Below are positions 40,454 to 48,933 of a stretch of DNA of 64,000 nt, one piece after another. The DNA comes from Pseudaeromonas paramecii (GTDB lineage: Bacteria; Pseudomonadota; Gammaproteobacteria; Enterobacterales; Aeromonadaceae). The translations under genes and the position numbers were made by a program. Where the stretch lies: assembly GCF_039540575.1 (NCBI RefSeq), contig NZ_BAABFC010000025.1, forward strand, positions 11,332 to 75,331, in the 5' to 3' direction. The notes under the pieces were generated by a model. The model saw nothing but the letters and a program-made list of their open reading frames with translations. It was not told the origin of the DNA and did no database searches. Positions within the stretch are counted from its first letter, which is position 1. Every line of letters begins with the position of its first letter.

Positions 40454-40738
40454 GATCCTTATATAAAGGACGCGGGCGCTGGATTATACCCTGCTGGCGG
40501 ACAGAGACAAGCCCAAGGATCCGGCGAGGGATCCGCGGGATCGTGATCCGGATCGTGGCAGCCGACGCATTGTTGATAACTTGTGGGTAATATGGGGCTT
40601 TCTCGGGTCTTTATGCACAAAAAAGGCCAAAGTCAAGCCGCATATTTGCTCGGATCCCGGCTTTCTCGCTAGAGATCCAGGGGGTAAAAAAGTAGAATGT
40701 CGGATCTTCGCTTTTGCCTTTTTTGATTGGAGTGGATC
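40454..40738. promoter_or_regulatory. dnaA control region with DnaA boxes and GATC cluster
   Basis: The 451-bp gap between rpmH and dnaA (40288-40738) has no gene. It carries ten GATC sites in 285 bp. DnaA-box-like sites are TGTTGATAA at 40571-40579 (one mismatch), TGTGGGTAA at 40582-40590 (one mismatch) and TTATGCACA at 40611-40619 (consensus). GATCCTTATATAA at 40454-40466 is the exact reverse complement of a 13-mer in the oriC unwinding region, and TCCTT-ATATA-AAGGA there is palindromic. TAGAAT at 40693-40698 may be a dnaA -10; its -35 is unclear. Expected functions are autoregulation by DnaA and SeqA sequestration. Confidence 0.8.
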
Positions 40739-42109
40739 GTGACAACGTCGCTATGGCAGCACTGTCTCAACCGGCTGCAGGATGAGTTGCCTTCGGGAGA
40801 ATTCAGCATGTGGATCCGGCCGTTACAGGCGGAAGTCAGCGATAGTGCCCTGACACTCTACGCGCCCAACCGCTTCATCCTGGACTGGGTTCGCGATAAG
40901 TATCTGCTGAGGATCAACGGCCTGATCGCCGAGTTTTGTGGATCCGATGCCCCGGCCCTGCGCTTCGATATCGGCAGTCGCGCCACCCTGGCCCAGGCTG
41001 TGCATAAACCGGCGGCCCCCGTGGCACCTCAGCCGTCGGTACCCGCCTGGGAGACGCCGGCAAGCCAGAACAAGCCCGAGATCAATCACAAGAGCAACAC
41101 CAATCCCAACTATACCTTCGACAACTTCGTCGAGGGTAAGTCCAACCAGCTGGCCCGCGCGGCGGCCGGGCAGGTGGCAGACAATCCGGGCAGCGCCTAC
41201 AACCCGCTGTTTCTCTACGGTGGCACCGGCCTGGGCAAGACCCACCTGCTGCATGCCGTGGGCAATGCCATCAAGGCGCGCAAGACAGACGCCAAGGTGG
41301 TGTACATGCACTCCGAGCGTTTCGTGCAGGACATGGTCAAGGCGCTGCAGAACAACGCCATCGAGGAGTTCAAGCGCTACTACCGCAGCGTGGACGCCCT
41401 GCTGATCGATGACATCCAGTTCTTCGCCAACAAGGAGCGTTCCCAGGAGGAGTTCTTCCATACCTTCAATGCGCTGCTGGAAGGTAATCAGCAGATCATC
41501 CTCACCTCGGATCGCTACCCCAAGGAGATCAACGGGGTGGAGGATCGGCTCAAGTCCCGCTTCGGCTGGGGCCTGACGGTGGCCATAGAGCCGCCGGAGC
41601 TGGAGACCCGGGTCGCCATTCTGATGCGCAAGGCCGAAGAAAACCGCATTCATCTGCCGGATGAGGTGGCCTTCTTCATCGCCAAGCGGCTACGCTCCAA
41701 CGTCCGTGAGCTGGAAGGGGCCCTGAACCGGGTCATCGCCAATGCCAACTTTACCGGTCGGGCCATCAACATCGACTTCGTGCGAGAGGCGCTGCGGGAT
41801 CTGCTGGCCCTGCAGGAGAAGCTGGTCACCATCGACAACATCCAGAAGACGGTGGCGGAGTACTACAAGATCAAGGTGGCGGATCTGTTATCCAAGCGCC
41901 GTTCCCGCTCCGTGGCCCGTCCACGTCAGCTGGCCATGGCCCTGGCCAAGGAGCTGACCAACCACAGTCTGCCGGAGATCGGCGATGCCTTCGGCGGGCG
42001 CGACCACACCACAGTGCTGCACGCCTGTCGCAAGATCGCCGCCCTGCGGGAGGAGAGTCATGACATCAAGGAAGACTACTCCAACCTGATCCGTACCCTG
42101 TCATCCTAA
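40739..42109 (+). CDS. dnaA: Replication initiator DnaA
   Basis: 456-aa AAA+ initiator that opens oriC. GTG 40739 gives MTTSLWQHCLNRLQDELP, matching E. coli, with GGAG 6 bp upstream; a TTG further upstream was rejected. Walker A is GGTGLGKTHLL, Walker B LLIDDIQFF, and the box-binding signature GRDHTTVLHACRK is near the C-terminus. It is the first gene of dnaA-dnaN-recF-gyrB and about 31 kb from oriC in this window. Confidence 0.98.
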   Translation: MTTSLWQHCLNRLQDELPSGEFSMWIRPLQAEVSDSALTLYAPNRFILDWVRDKYLLRINGLIAEFCGSDAPALRFDIGSRATLAQAVHKPAAPVAPQPSVPAWETPASQNKPEINHKSNTNPNYTFDNFVEGKSNQLARAAAGQVADNPGSAYNPLFLYGGTGLGKTHLLHAVGNAIKARKTDAKVVYMHSERFVQDMVKALQNNAIEEFKRYYRSVDALLIDDIQFFANKERSQEEFFHTFNALLEGNQQIILTSDRYPKEINGVEDRLKSRFGWGLTVAIEPPELETRVAILMRKAEENRIHLPDEVAFFIAKRLRSNVRELEGALNRVIANANFTGRAINIDFVREALRDLLALQEKLVTIDNIQKTVAEYYKIKVADLLSKRRSRSVARPRQLAMALAKELTNHSLPEIGDAFGGRDHTTVLHACRKIAALREESHDIKEDYSNLIRTLSS

Positions 42110-42121
42110 GGAAGCTAGCCC

Positions 42122-43222
42122 ATGCAGTTTTCGATCAATCGTGATGCGCTGCTGCGTCCGCTGCAGCTGGTCTCAGGTTCCCTCGGCGGGCGTCCGACTC
42201 TGCCGATCCTTGGCAATGTGCTGCTGCAGGTCAGTGAAGATGAGCTGGCCATGACCGGCACCGATCTGGAAGTGGAGATGATTGGCCGGGTTCGGCTGCT
42301 GGATCCGGCGCAGCCCGGCCGCACCACGGTTCCGGCCCGCAAGCTGCTGGATATCTGTCGGGGCTTGCCGGAGGGGGCGGAGATCGCCTTCGTGCTGGAA
42401 GGCGAGCGTCTGATCCTGCGTTCCGGTCGCAGCCGTTTCTCCCTGTCGACCCTGCCGGCGGAAGAGTTTCCCAACATCGAAGACTGGCAGTTTGATCTGG
42501 AGTTCGATATCAGCCAGCAGGAGCTCAAGCGGCTCATCGAGTCCAGCCAGTTCTCCATGGCCAGTCAGGACGTGCGCTATTACCTCAACGGCATGCTGTT
42601 CGAGACCCAGGGCCAGCACCTGCGCACCGTGGCCACCGACGGCCACCGCCTGGCCACCTGTCGGCGCGCGTTGCCAGCGGCCCTGCCGGAGCAGCAGCTG
42701 ATACTGCCGCGCAAGGGGGTGCTGGAGCTGGTGCGGCTGCTGGAAAACGACGACAAGCCCATCCGGCTGCAGATGGGCAACAGCAACCTGCGGGCCATCT
42801 CCGAAGGCTTTGTCTTCACCTCCAAGCTGGTGGATGGCCGCTTCCCCGATTACCGCCGGGTACTGCCGCGCCAGAGTGACAAGCTGGTGATCGCCGAGCG
42901 GGAATCGCTGCGCCAGGCATTCGCCCGGGCCGCCATCCTCTCCAATGAGAAGTTCCGCGGCGTGCGCCTCAACCTGCAGAACAACCTGTTGCGCATTACC
43001 GCCAACAATCCTGAGCAGGAAGAGGCCGAGGAGTTGGTGGATGTGCAGTACCAAGGGGCCGAGCTTGAGATCGGCTTCAACGTCTCCTATGTGCTGGATG
43101 TGCTGAATACGTTAAAATGCGAGCAGATCAAGTTCAGCCTCTCCGATGCCAACAGCAGTGCGCTGCTGGAGGATGTCGCCAACGATGATGCCCTCTACGT
43201 TGTGATGCCGATGCGGCTGTAA
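42122..43222 (+). CDS. dnaN: DNA polymerase III beta sliding clamp
   Basis: 366-aa clamp, the standard length, starting MQFSINRDALLRPLQLVSG and ending YVVMPMRL, the usual C-terminus. It has three repeated domains. It lies 12 bp after dnaA and 2 bp before recF, so the genes are co-transcribed. Confidence 0.98.
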   Translation: MQFSINRDALLRPLQLVSGSLGGRPTLPILGNVLLQVSEDELAMTGTDLEVEMIGRVRLLDPAQPGRTTVPARKLLDICRGLPEGAEIAFVLEGERLILRSGRSRFSLSTLPAEEFPNIEDWQFDLEFDISQQELKRLIESSQFSMASQDVRYYLNGMLFETQGQHLRTVATDGHRLATCRRALPAALPEQQLILPRKGVLELVRLLENDDKPIRLQMGNSNLRAISEGFVFTSKLVDGRFPDYRRVLPRQSDKLVIAERESLRQAFARAAILSNEKFRGVRLNLQNNLLRITANNPEQEEAEELVDVQYQGAELEIGFNVSYVLDVLNTLKCEQIKFSLSDANSSALLEDVANDDALYVVMPMRL

Positions 43223-43224
43223 GC

Positions 43225-44337
43225 ATGAGCCTGCAGAGTCTGACGGTCCGGGATTTTCGCAACATAGAGAGTGCCCAGCTGGCACTCAGTCCCGGGCTCA
43301 ACGTGCTGCTGGGCGACAATGGCAGCGGCAAGACCAGCTTGTTGGAAGCGATTCACTATCTCGGTCTGGGGCGTTCGTTTCGCACTCACTTGACCGGCCG
43401 GGTGATCCGTCAGGGGGAGAAGCAGTTCACCCTGTTTGCCAGACTCGCCGCCGGCGATGACAGCCTGGCGGTGGGGATGCAGAAGCTCAAGGGGGGCGAG
43501 GGCGATATCCGCATCAATGGCCAGAGTGCCGAGCGGCTGGCCCAGTTGGCGGAGTTGTTGCCGCTGCAACTGATCCACCCCGAGGGATACAACCTGCTCA
43601 CCGGTGGCCCGCAACAGCGTCGAGCCTATCTGGACTGGGGCGTGTTTCACGTGGAGCACGCCTTTTTTCCTCTCTGGGGGCAGGTGCGACGGTTGCTCAA
43701 GCAGCGCAATGCGTTGCTGCGGCAGAGTGGCCAGTATGGCCCGCTGCAGTTCTGGGATCAGGAGTTGTCCCGCTTGGGTGAGCAGCTGAGTGCGCTGCGT
43801 CAGACCTATTGTGATGCCCTGCTGCCACTGCTGCAGGAGCTGGCCGCCGAGTTTCTGCCCGAGTATCAGCTGCAGATTGGCTTTTACCCGGGCTGGGATC
43901 GCAACCGGCCCTTGGTGGAGCTGTTGGCGGAAGGATTTGAACGGGACAAGTTGATGGGGCATACCCAGCTTGGCCCGCACAAGGCGGATCTGCGCATCAA
44001 GGCCAATGGGGTGCCGGTGCAGGATCTGTTGTCCCGTGGCCAGCTCAAGCTGCTGGTCTGCGCCATGCGGTTGGCGCAGGGACTGTTTTTCAATCAGGCC
44101 GGGGGGCGACGCTGTATCTTCCTGATTGATGATTTTGCCTCCGAGCTTGACGGCGACAAGCGTCGCCGGTTGGCGCAGCGGTTAAAGCAATGTGCTTCTC
44201 AGGTGTTTATCACCGCCATCGACGAAGCACCCTTGGCTGACATGATGTCAGAATTGGCGTGTCGTCTGTTTCACGTGAAACAGGGCACGATCACCGAATA
44301 TCCAACACGCGAGAGCGAGAGAGTAAGAGATGAGTGA
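43225..44337 (+). CDS. recF: DNA replication and repair protein RecF
   Basis: 370-aa SMC-like ATPase that helps load RecA at gaps. Walker A GDNGSGKTSLLEAI is near residue 30; the signature region LLSRGQLKLLVCAMRL and Walker B CIFLIDDFASELD follow. The C-terminal codons for RLFHVKQG contain a perfect parS site. The stop overlaps gyrB by 8 bp. Confidence 0.97.
   Translation: MSLQSLTVRDFRNIESAQLALSPGLNVLLGDNGSGKTSLLEAIHYLGLGRSFRTHLTGRVIRQGEKQFTLFARLAAGDDSLAVGMQKLKGGEGDIRINGQSAERLAQLAELLPLQLIHPEGYNLLTGGPQQRRAYLDWGVFHVEHAFFPLWGQVRRLLKQRNALLRQSGQYGPLQFWDQELSRLGEQLSALRQTYCDALLPLLQELAAEFLPEYQLQIGFYPGWDRNRPLVELLAEGFERDKLMGHTQLGPHKADLRIKANGVPVQDLLSRGQLKLLVCAMRLAQGLFFNQAGGRRCIFLIDDFASELDGDKRRRLAQRLKQCASQVFITAIDEAPLADMMSELACRLFHVKQGTITEYPTRESERVRDE
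43643..43658. other. Degenerate parS-like site in recF
   Basis: TGTTTCACGTGGAGCA matches the ParB target TGTTTCACGTGAAACA at 14 of 16 positions. It lies in the middle of recF, about 0.6 kb from the perfect site. The two mismatches are in one half-site, so binding may be weak. Confidence 0.5.
44267..44282. other. parS: parS centromere site (perfect)
   Basis: TGTTTCACGTGAAACA is a perfect 16-bp palindrome identical to the widely conserved chromosomal parS consensus. It sits near the 3' end of recF, where it encodes part of FHVKQ. The window also encodes ParA and ParB (5.2-6.9 kb). Confidence 0.95.
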
Positions 44338-46744
44338 GAACACTTACGACTCTTCGAGTATCAAGGTTTTGAAGGGTTTGGACGCAGTACGTAAGCGTCC
44401 TGGGATGTACATAGGCGATACGGACGACGGCAGTGGTCTGCACCACATGGTATTTGAGGTGGTGGACAACTCCATCGACGAGGCGCTGGCCGGCTACTGC
44501 TCGGACATTCGCGTCACCATTCATGCCGATGGCTCCGTCTCGGTGCGTGACAATGGCCGGGGTATCCCGGTGGATATTCACGAGGAAGAAGGGGTTTCAG
44601 CGGCCGAAGTCATCATGACGGTGCTGCATGCCGGCGGTAAGTTCGACGACAACTCCTACAAGGTCTCAGGTGGTCTGCACGGGGTGGGGGTGTCGGTGGT
44701 GAATGCCCTGTCCGACAAGCTGTTGCTGACCATTCGTCGCCAGGGGCATGTCTACGAGCAGACCTATAGTCTTGGCGACCCGGTTGCGCCCCTGGCGGTG
44801 GTGGGTAACTCGGATCAGACGGGCACCGAAATTCGGTTCTGGCCTAGCCCGACCATCTTCTCCGATACCCTGTTCCACTACGAGATCTTGGCCAAGCGGT
44901 TGCGGGAGCTTTCCTTCCTCAACTCCGGTGTCTCCATCCGGCTGCATGACGAGCGGGATGGCCGTGAGGACCACTTCTGCTATGAAGGGGGCATCTGTGC
45001 CTTCGTGCAGTACCTCAACCAGAACAAGACCCCCATCCATCCCAAGGTGTTCTACTTCACCACCGAGAAGGATGGTATCGGTGTGGAAGTGGCCATGCAG
45101 TGGAACGATGCCTATCAGGAAGGGGTCTACTGCTTCACCAACAACATTCCGCAGCGGGACGGTGGTACTCACCTGGCCGGCTTCCGGGCCGCCCTTACCC
45201 GTACCCTGAACGCCTACATGGACAAGGAAGGCTACAGCAAGAAGGCCAAGACATCGGCCTCCGGCGATGACGCGCGGGAAGGTCTGACGGCCGTCATCTC
45301 GGTCAAGGTGCCGGATCCCAAGTTCTCGTCCCAGACCAAGGACAAACTGGTTTCCTCCGAGGTGAAGACCGCGGTGGAGCAGACCATGAATGAGAAGCTG
45401 GACGAGTTCCTGCTGGAAAACCCCGCCGATGCCAAGATAGTGGTATCCAAGATCATCGATGCGGCTCGGGCGCGGGAAGCGGCCCGCAAGGCGCGGGAGA
45501 TGACCCGCCGCAAGGGGGCCTTGGATCTGGCGGGGTTGCCGGGCAAGCTGGCGGACTGCCAGGAGCGGGATCCTGCCCTGTCCGAACTCTACATAGTGGA
45601 AGGGGACTCGGCGGGCGGCTCTGCCAAGCAGGGGCGTAACCGTAAGTTCCAGGCCATACTGCCGCTCAAGGGCAAGATCCTGAACGTGGAGAAGGCGCGT
45701 TTCGACAAGATGCTCTCCTCCCAGGAGGTGGCGACCCTGATCACCGCGCTGGGTTGCGGCATCGGCCGGGATGAGTACAACCCGGACAAGACCCGTTACC
45801 ACAACGTCATCATCATGACCGATGCCGACGTCGACGGTGCCCACATTCGTACCCTGTTGCTGACCTTCTTCTACCGGCAGATGCCGGAGCTGATCGAGCG
45901 TGGTTACGTCTATATCGCCCAGCCGCCACTGTACAAGGTCAAGAAGGGCAAGCAGGAGCAATACATCAAGGATGAGGATGCCCTGAGTGGCTATCAGACC
46001 TCTCTGGCGCTGGACGGGGCGACCCTGCACGTCAATGCCAGTGCCCCCGGCATCGGTGGAGAGCAGCTTGAGCGCCTGGTGCTGCAGCACAGAGATGTGA
46101 AGCAGCTCATCAGCCGCTTGGCCCGCCGCCTGCCGGAAGCCGTGTTGGAGCACCTGATCTATCTGCCTGCGTTGACCCAGGAGAGCCTCAAGGATCAGGT
46201 TGCCATGGCGGCTTGGGTGGCGCAGCTACAGAGCAAGCTGGATGAGCAGGGCACCAATGGCCTGCAGTTCGTCATCAGCCTGCAGTACAACGAAGAGCGC
46301 CATGCCCATGTCCCGCAGATTGAGCTGCGGCAACACGGGGTCGAGCGCCATTACCTGCTCAACTACGACTTCATCGGCTCGCTGGAGTATCGCCAGATCG
46401 TGGCCCTGGGTGAGCAGCTCAGCAACCTGATCGAAGAGGGGGCCTTCGTCAAACGTGGTGAGAAGGTCAAACCGGTAACCAGCTTTGAGGAAGCCTTGGC
46501 CTGGTTGGTGGATGAAGGCAAGCGCGGCGTCTATATCCAGCGCTATAAGGGGCTGGGTGAGATGAACCCGGACCAGCTGTGGGAAACCACCATGGATCCG
46601 CAATCCCGCCGCATGTTGCGCGTCACCATCGAGGATGCCATCGCTGCCGACCAACTGTTTGCCACCCTGATGGGTGACAATGTCGAGCCGCGCCGCGACT
46701 TCATCGAAACCAACGCCCTGCGGGTCGCCAACCTGGACGTTTAG
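44330..46744 (+). CDS. gyrB: DNA gyrase subunit B
   Basis: 804-aa ATPase/TOPRIM subunit, the same length as E. coli GyrB including the gammaproteobacterial insert. GHKL motifs are EVVDNSIDEALAGY, DNGRGIPVD and GGLHGVGVSVVNAL; TOPRIM residues are in EGDSAGGSAKQGRNR and DADVDGAHIRTLLLTF. It starts within the recF end and is closed by a strong terminator. Confidence 0.98.
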   Translation: MSENTYDSSSIKVLKGLDAVRKRPGMYIGDTDDGSGLHHMVFEVVDNSIDEALAGYCSDIRVTIHADGSVSVRDNGRGIPVDIHEEEGVSAAEVIMTVLHAGGKFDDNSYKVSGGLHGVGVSVVNALSDKLLLTIRRQGHVYEQTYSLGDPVAPLAVVGNSDQTGTEIRFWPSPTIFSDTLFHYEILAKRLRELSFLNSGVSIRLHDERDGREDHFCYEGGICAFVQYLNQNKTPIHPKVFYFTTEKDGIGVEVAMQWNDAYQEGVYCFTNNIPQRDGGTHLAGFRAALTRTLNAYMDKEGYSKKAKTSASGDDAREGLTAVISVKVPDPKFSSQTKDKLVSSEVKTAVEQTMNEKLDEFLLENPADAKIVVSKIIDAARAREAARKAREMTRRKGALDLAGLPGKLADCQERDPALSELYIVEGDSAGGSAKQGRNRKFQAILPLKGKILNVEKARFDKMLSSQEVATLITALGCGIGRDEYNPDKTRYHNVIIMTDADVDGAHIRTLLLTFFYRQMPELIERGYVYIAQPPLYKVKKGKQEQYIKDEDALSGYQTSLALDGATLHVNASAPGIGGEQLERLVLQHRDVKQLISRLARRLPEAVLEHLIYLPALTQESLKDQVAMAAWVAQLQSKLDEQGTNGLQFVISLQYNEERHAHVPQIELRQHGVERHYLLNYDFIGSLEYRQIVALGEQLSNLIEEGAFVKRGEKVKPVTSFEEALAWLVDEGKRGVYIQRYKGLGEMNPDQLWETTMDPQSRRMLRVTIEDAIAADQLFATLMGDNVEPRRDFIETNALRVANLDV

Positions 46745-46765
46745 TGCTCCAGGAGATGGAGAAAA

Positions 46766-46793
46766 CAAAAAGCAGCCGATTGGCTGCTTTTTT
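46766..46793. terminator. Bidirectional terminator after gyrB
   Basis: AGCAGCC (46771-46777) and GGCTGCT (46782-46788) form a stem with a 4-nt loop, flanked by A and T runs on both sides. It can end gyrB on the plus strand and the GGDEF gene on the minus strand. Confidence 0.92.
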
Positions 46794-46820
46794 ATTGCCT
46801 AACCAGCCGGGAGGCTGGCA

Positions 46821-47828
46821 TCAAGCATGATCGACCTGGGCCGGTAGCGGCTTGGCCTCACTCAACAGGCCGGGAAGGCGGCTGGCCAGCACACAGCAGT
46901 TACGGCCATTGCGCTTGGCATGATAGAGGGCGGCATCGGCGGCGGCGATCCAGTCGCTGGCGGTGGCATGCTGGGGCTCCAGGCGGGCAATACCCACGCT
47001 GATGCTAAAACAGATATGGTGCTGGTCGAACTCGACGATCTGCTCGGCCATGGCGATGCGCAGCCGCTCCGCCACATACATGGCACCCGGCTCATCCACA
47101 TCCAGCAGCAGAATACCGAATTCCTCGCCGCCATAACGCCCGGCCACATCGGTGCTGCGCAGCACCTGCATCAGGGTCTTGGAGACGCGCCGCAGGACGG
47201 CATCCCCCGCCAGGTGGCCATAGCCGTCGTTGATCTTCTTAAAGAAGTCGATGTCGAACATCATCAGGGTGCTGCTGTGAGCGTGCCGTTGGCAGCGGTT
47301 GAACTCCTGCCGCAGACACTCTTCCCAGTGCCCGCGGTTGAACAGACCGGTCAGCCGGTCGGTGACCGACAGCACCTTGAGCTGCTGGTTGGCCTCCTGC
47401 AGGCCCAGTTTCCCCATGGCGGCATCGGTCACATCGTAGAGGATGATGCAGGCATGATCCGTGGTGCCGTTGCGTGAGGTGAGGGGCAGTATGGTGATGT
47501 TCTGATACATCAGCTCACTGCGACCGGTGAAGGGTTTGCTGGAGATGAAGTTGAATAGCCGGGGTCTTTGCTCCCAGGAGGTGAAGGTGGGGCTATTGAG
47601 GGCCAGCACCGTCTCCACCTTTCGACGCAACCAGCTTTCCGGCAGCGCCGGGAAGCGATGGAACAGTCCCTGACCTTGCAACTTGGAGAAGCCGATGCCG
47701 CTGTGATTCTCCATGAAACCATTCCACAGCTGGATGTTGAACTGACGATCCACCACCACCAGACCCACATCTATGCTCTGCAGCACGTCCAATATCCAGT
47801 GAAACTCATCTAGGGCAATTTGGCTCAT
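46821..47828 (-). CDS. PAS-GGDEF diguanylate cyclase
   Basis: 335 aa. A PAS-like sensor (about 10-135, ILDVLQSIDVGLVVVDRQFNIQLWN) is followed by a GGDEF domain with an intact GGEEF active site (GRYGGEEFGILLLD) and DRLTGLFNRGHWEE. It should make c-di-GMP. No RxxD inhibitory motif stands out upstream of GGEEF. ATG 47828 starts 10 bp after the CheC-type response regulator, with which it probably forms one signalling unit. Confidence 0.92.
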   Translation of the reverse strand: MSQIALDEFHWILDVLQSIDVGLVVVDRQFNIQLWNGFMENHSGIGFSKLQGQGLFHRFPALPESWLRRKVETVLALNSPTFTSWEQRPRLFNFISSKPFTGRSELMYQNITILPLTSRNGTTDHACIILYDVTDAAMGKLGLQEANQQLKVLSVTDRLTGLFNRGHWEECLRQEFNRCQRHAHSSTLMMFDIDFFKKINDGYGHLAGDAVLRRVSKTLMQVLRSTDVAGRYGGEEFGILLLDVDEPGAMYVAERLRIAMAEQIVEFDQHHICFSISVGIARLEPQHATASDWIAAADAALYHAKRNGRNCCVLASRLPGLLSEAKPLPAQVDHA

Positions 47829-47838
47829 GGGCTGACTC

Positions 47839-48828
47839 CTATTCCACCAGCAGGCTGAGTCGCCGCTCCAGCGGGCGCAAGGACGCTTCGGTAAACAACA
47901 GCAGCAGATCACAACTCAGCTGTTGACTGGGAATGGTGTAGGTGAAGTTGACCGATAACACGGGCTGGGCATGATCATCCGCCAGTGGGATATGCCGCTC
48001 GTCTAGAGTGTCGGCCATGGTGGGGTGGCTGTGGCTTAAGCGAAAACCCAGCTGTTCCGCTAACCCCAGCAGCAGGGCGCTGCTGAGCATGGCCGCCAGC
48101 TCCATCAGCACCTCATGGCCATCTCCTTCGGCTTCTTCCTGGCCCATCAGACGCAATATCTTGCCACTGTCATTACGGTCCAGGCGGATGAGGCATTCGC
48201 CCGCCAGGTTGGAGCCGATAAAGCCCTGACTGATCAGGCAATGACTCTCACTCTGGCACCAGCTGGCCACCTCCGTCATCACCTGATGACGGCTGCACAA
48301 TCGCAGGGCTGGAATGGGCAAGTGGATAAAGACGTTGAGCAGGTTGGCCATCTGATTGGCGGCTTGGCCCATGGCCACGTTGATGAGCTCCTGCAGCGAC
48401 TCGAGATAACCGATCTGTGGCCCGGCAACGGCCGGGTGCGGGTCGGTCGTGTTGGGGAGTTCGCTCAACAGGCCGTACCGCAGCAACAGCTGATGCAGTT
48501 GACTGGCCTCCATGGGCTTGCGCATGAAGGCCAGCGCACCCAACCCCATGATGCGTTGTTGAGCCTGGGGTTGTATATCCCCGGACACCACTATCACCAG
48601 GCAATGCAGATCCTCGCGGCGTATGGTTTCCAGCACCTGATAGCCATCAAGATCGGGCATGTTCAGATCGAGGAACAGCAGCTCGCCCCTGCGCGCCCGC
48701 AGCAACGCAAGGGCCTCTCTGCCGTTTTCGGCATGATGAAGATCCCGGGCAAAGCCGGCTGGCAAGGCCCGAGCCAGTTGATTGCGTGCAAAGCGGGAGT
48801 CATCGCAAATGATGACGGAATGAGCCAT
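47839..48828 (-). CDS. Response regulator with CheC-like output domain
   Basis: 329 aa. Residues about 1-125 are a receiver (MAHSVIICDDSRFARNQL; phospho-accepting Asp in LLFLDLNMPDLDGYQV; Lys in FMRKPMEA). The rest resembles the CheC/CheX phosphatase family: ESLQELINVAMGQAANQMANLL holds one E-x-x-N site, while the second copy, MELAAMLSSALL, has Ala where Asn is expected. It may remove phosphate from another regulator or modulate the adjacent cyclase. No chemotaxis genes are near. Confidence 0.85.
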   Translation of the reverse strand: MAHSVIICDDSRFARNQLARALPAGFARDLHHAENGREALALLRARRGELLFLDLNMPDLDGYQVLETIRREDLHCLVIVVSGDIQPQAQQRIMGLGALAFMRKPMEASQLHQLLLRYGLLSELPNTTDPHPAVAGPQIGYLESLQELINVAMGQAANQMANLLNVFIHLPIPALRLCSRHQVMTEVASWCQSESHCLISQGFIGSNLAGECLIRLDRNDSGKILRLMGQEEAEGDGHEVLMELAAMLSSALLLGLAEQLGFRLSHSHPTMADTLDERHIPLADDHAQPVLSVNFTYTIPSQQLSCDLLLLFTEASLRPLERRLSLLVE

Positions 48829-48933
48829 GTCGTGACCAGATCGAAGAAAAACCGCACACATTGTCGCATCTTTACCATCGGCTTCAAATGCACAAATGTT
48901 GGGCTAACCGTCAATTTTTGAACCGCTTAACAA

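Noticed and set aside
44666..46153. 495-codon open frame on the minus strand opposite gyrB
   Set aside because: Lies entirely inside gyrB, has the Gly/Leu/Gln/His-rich composition of antisense translation of a GC-rich gene, and shows no domain I recognise.
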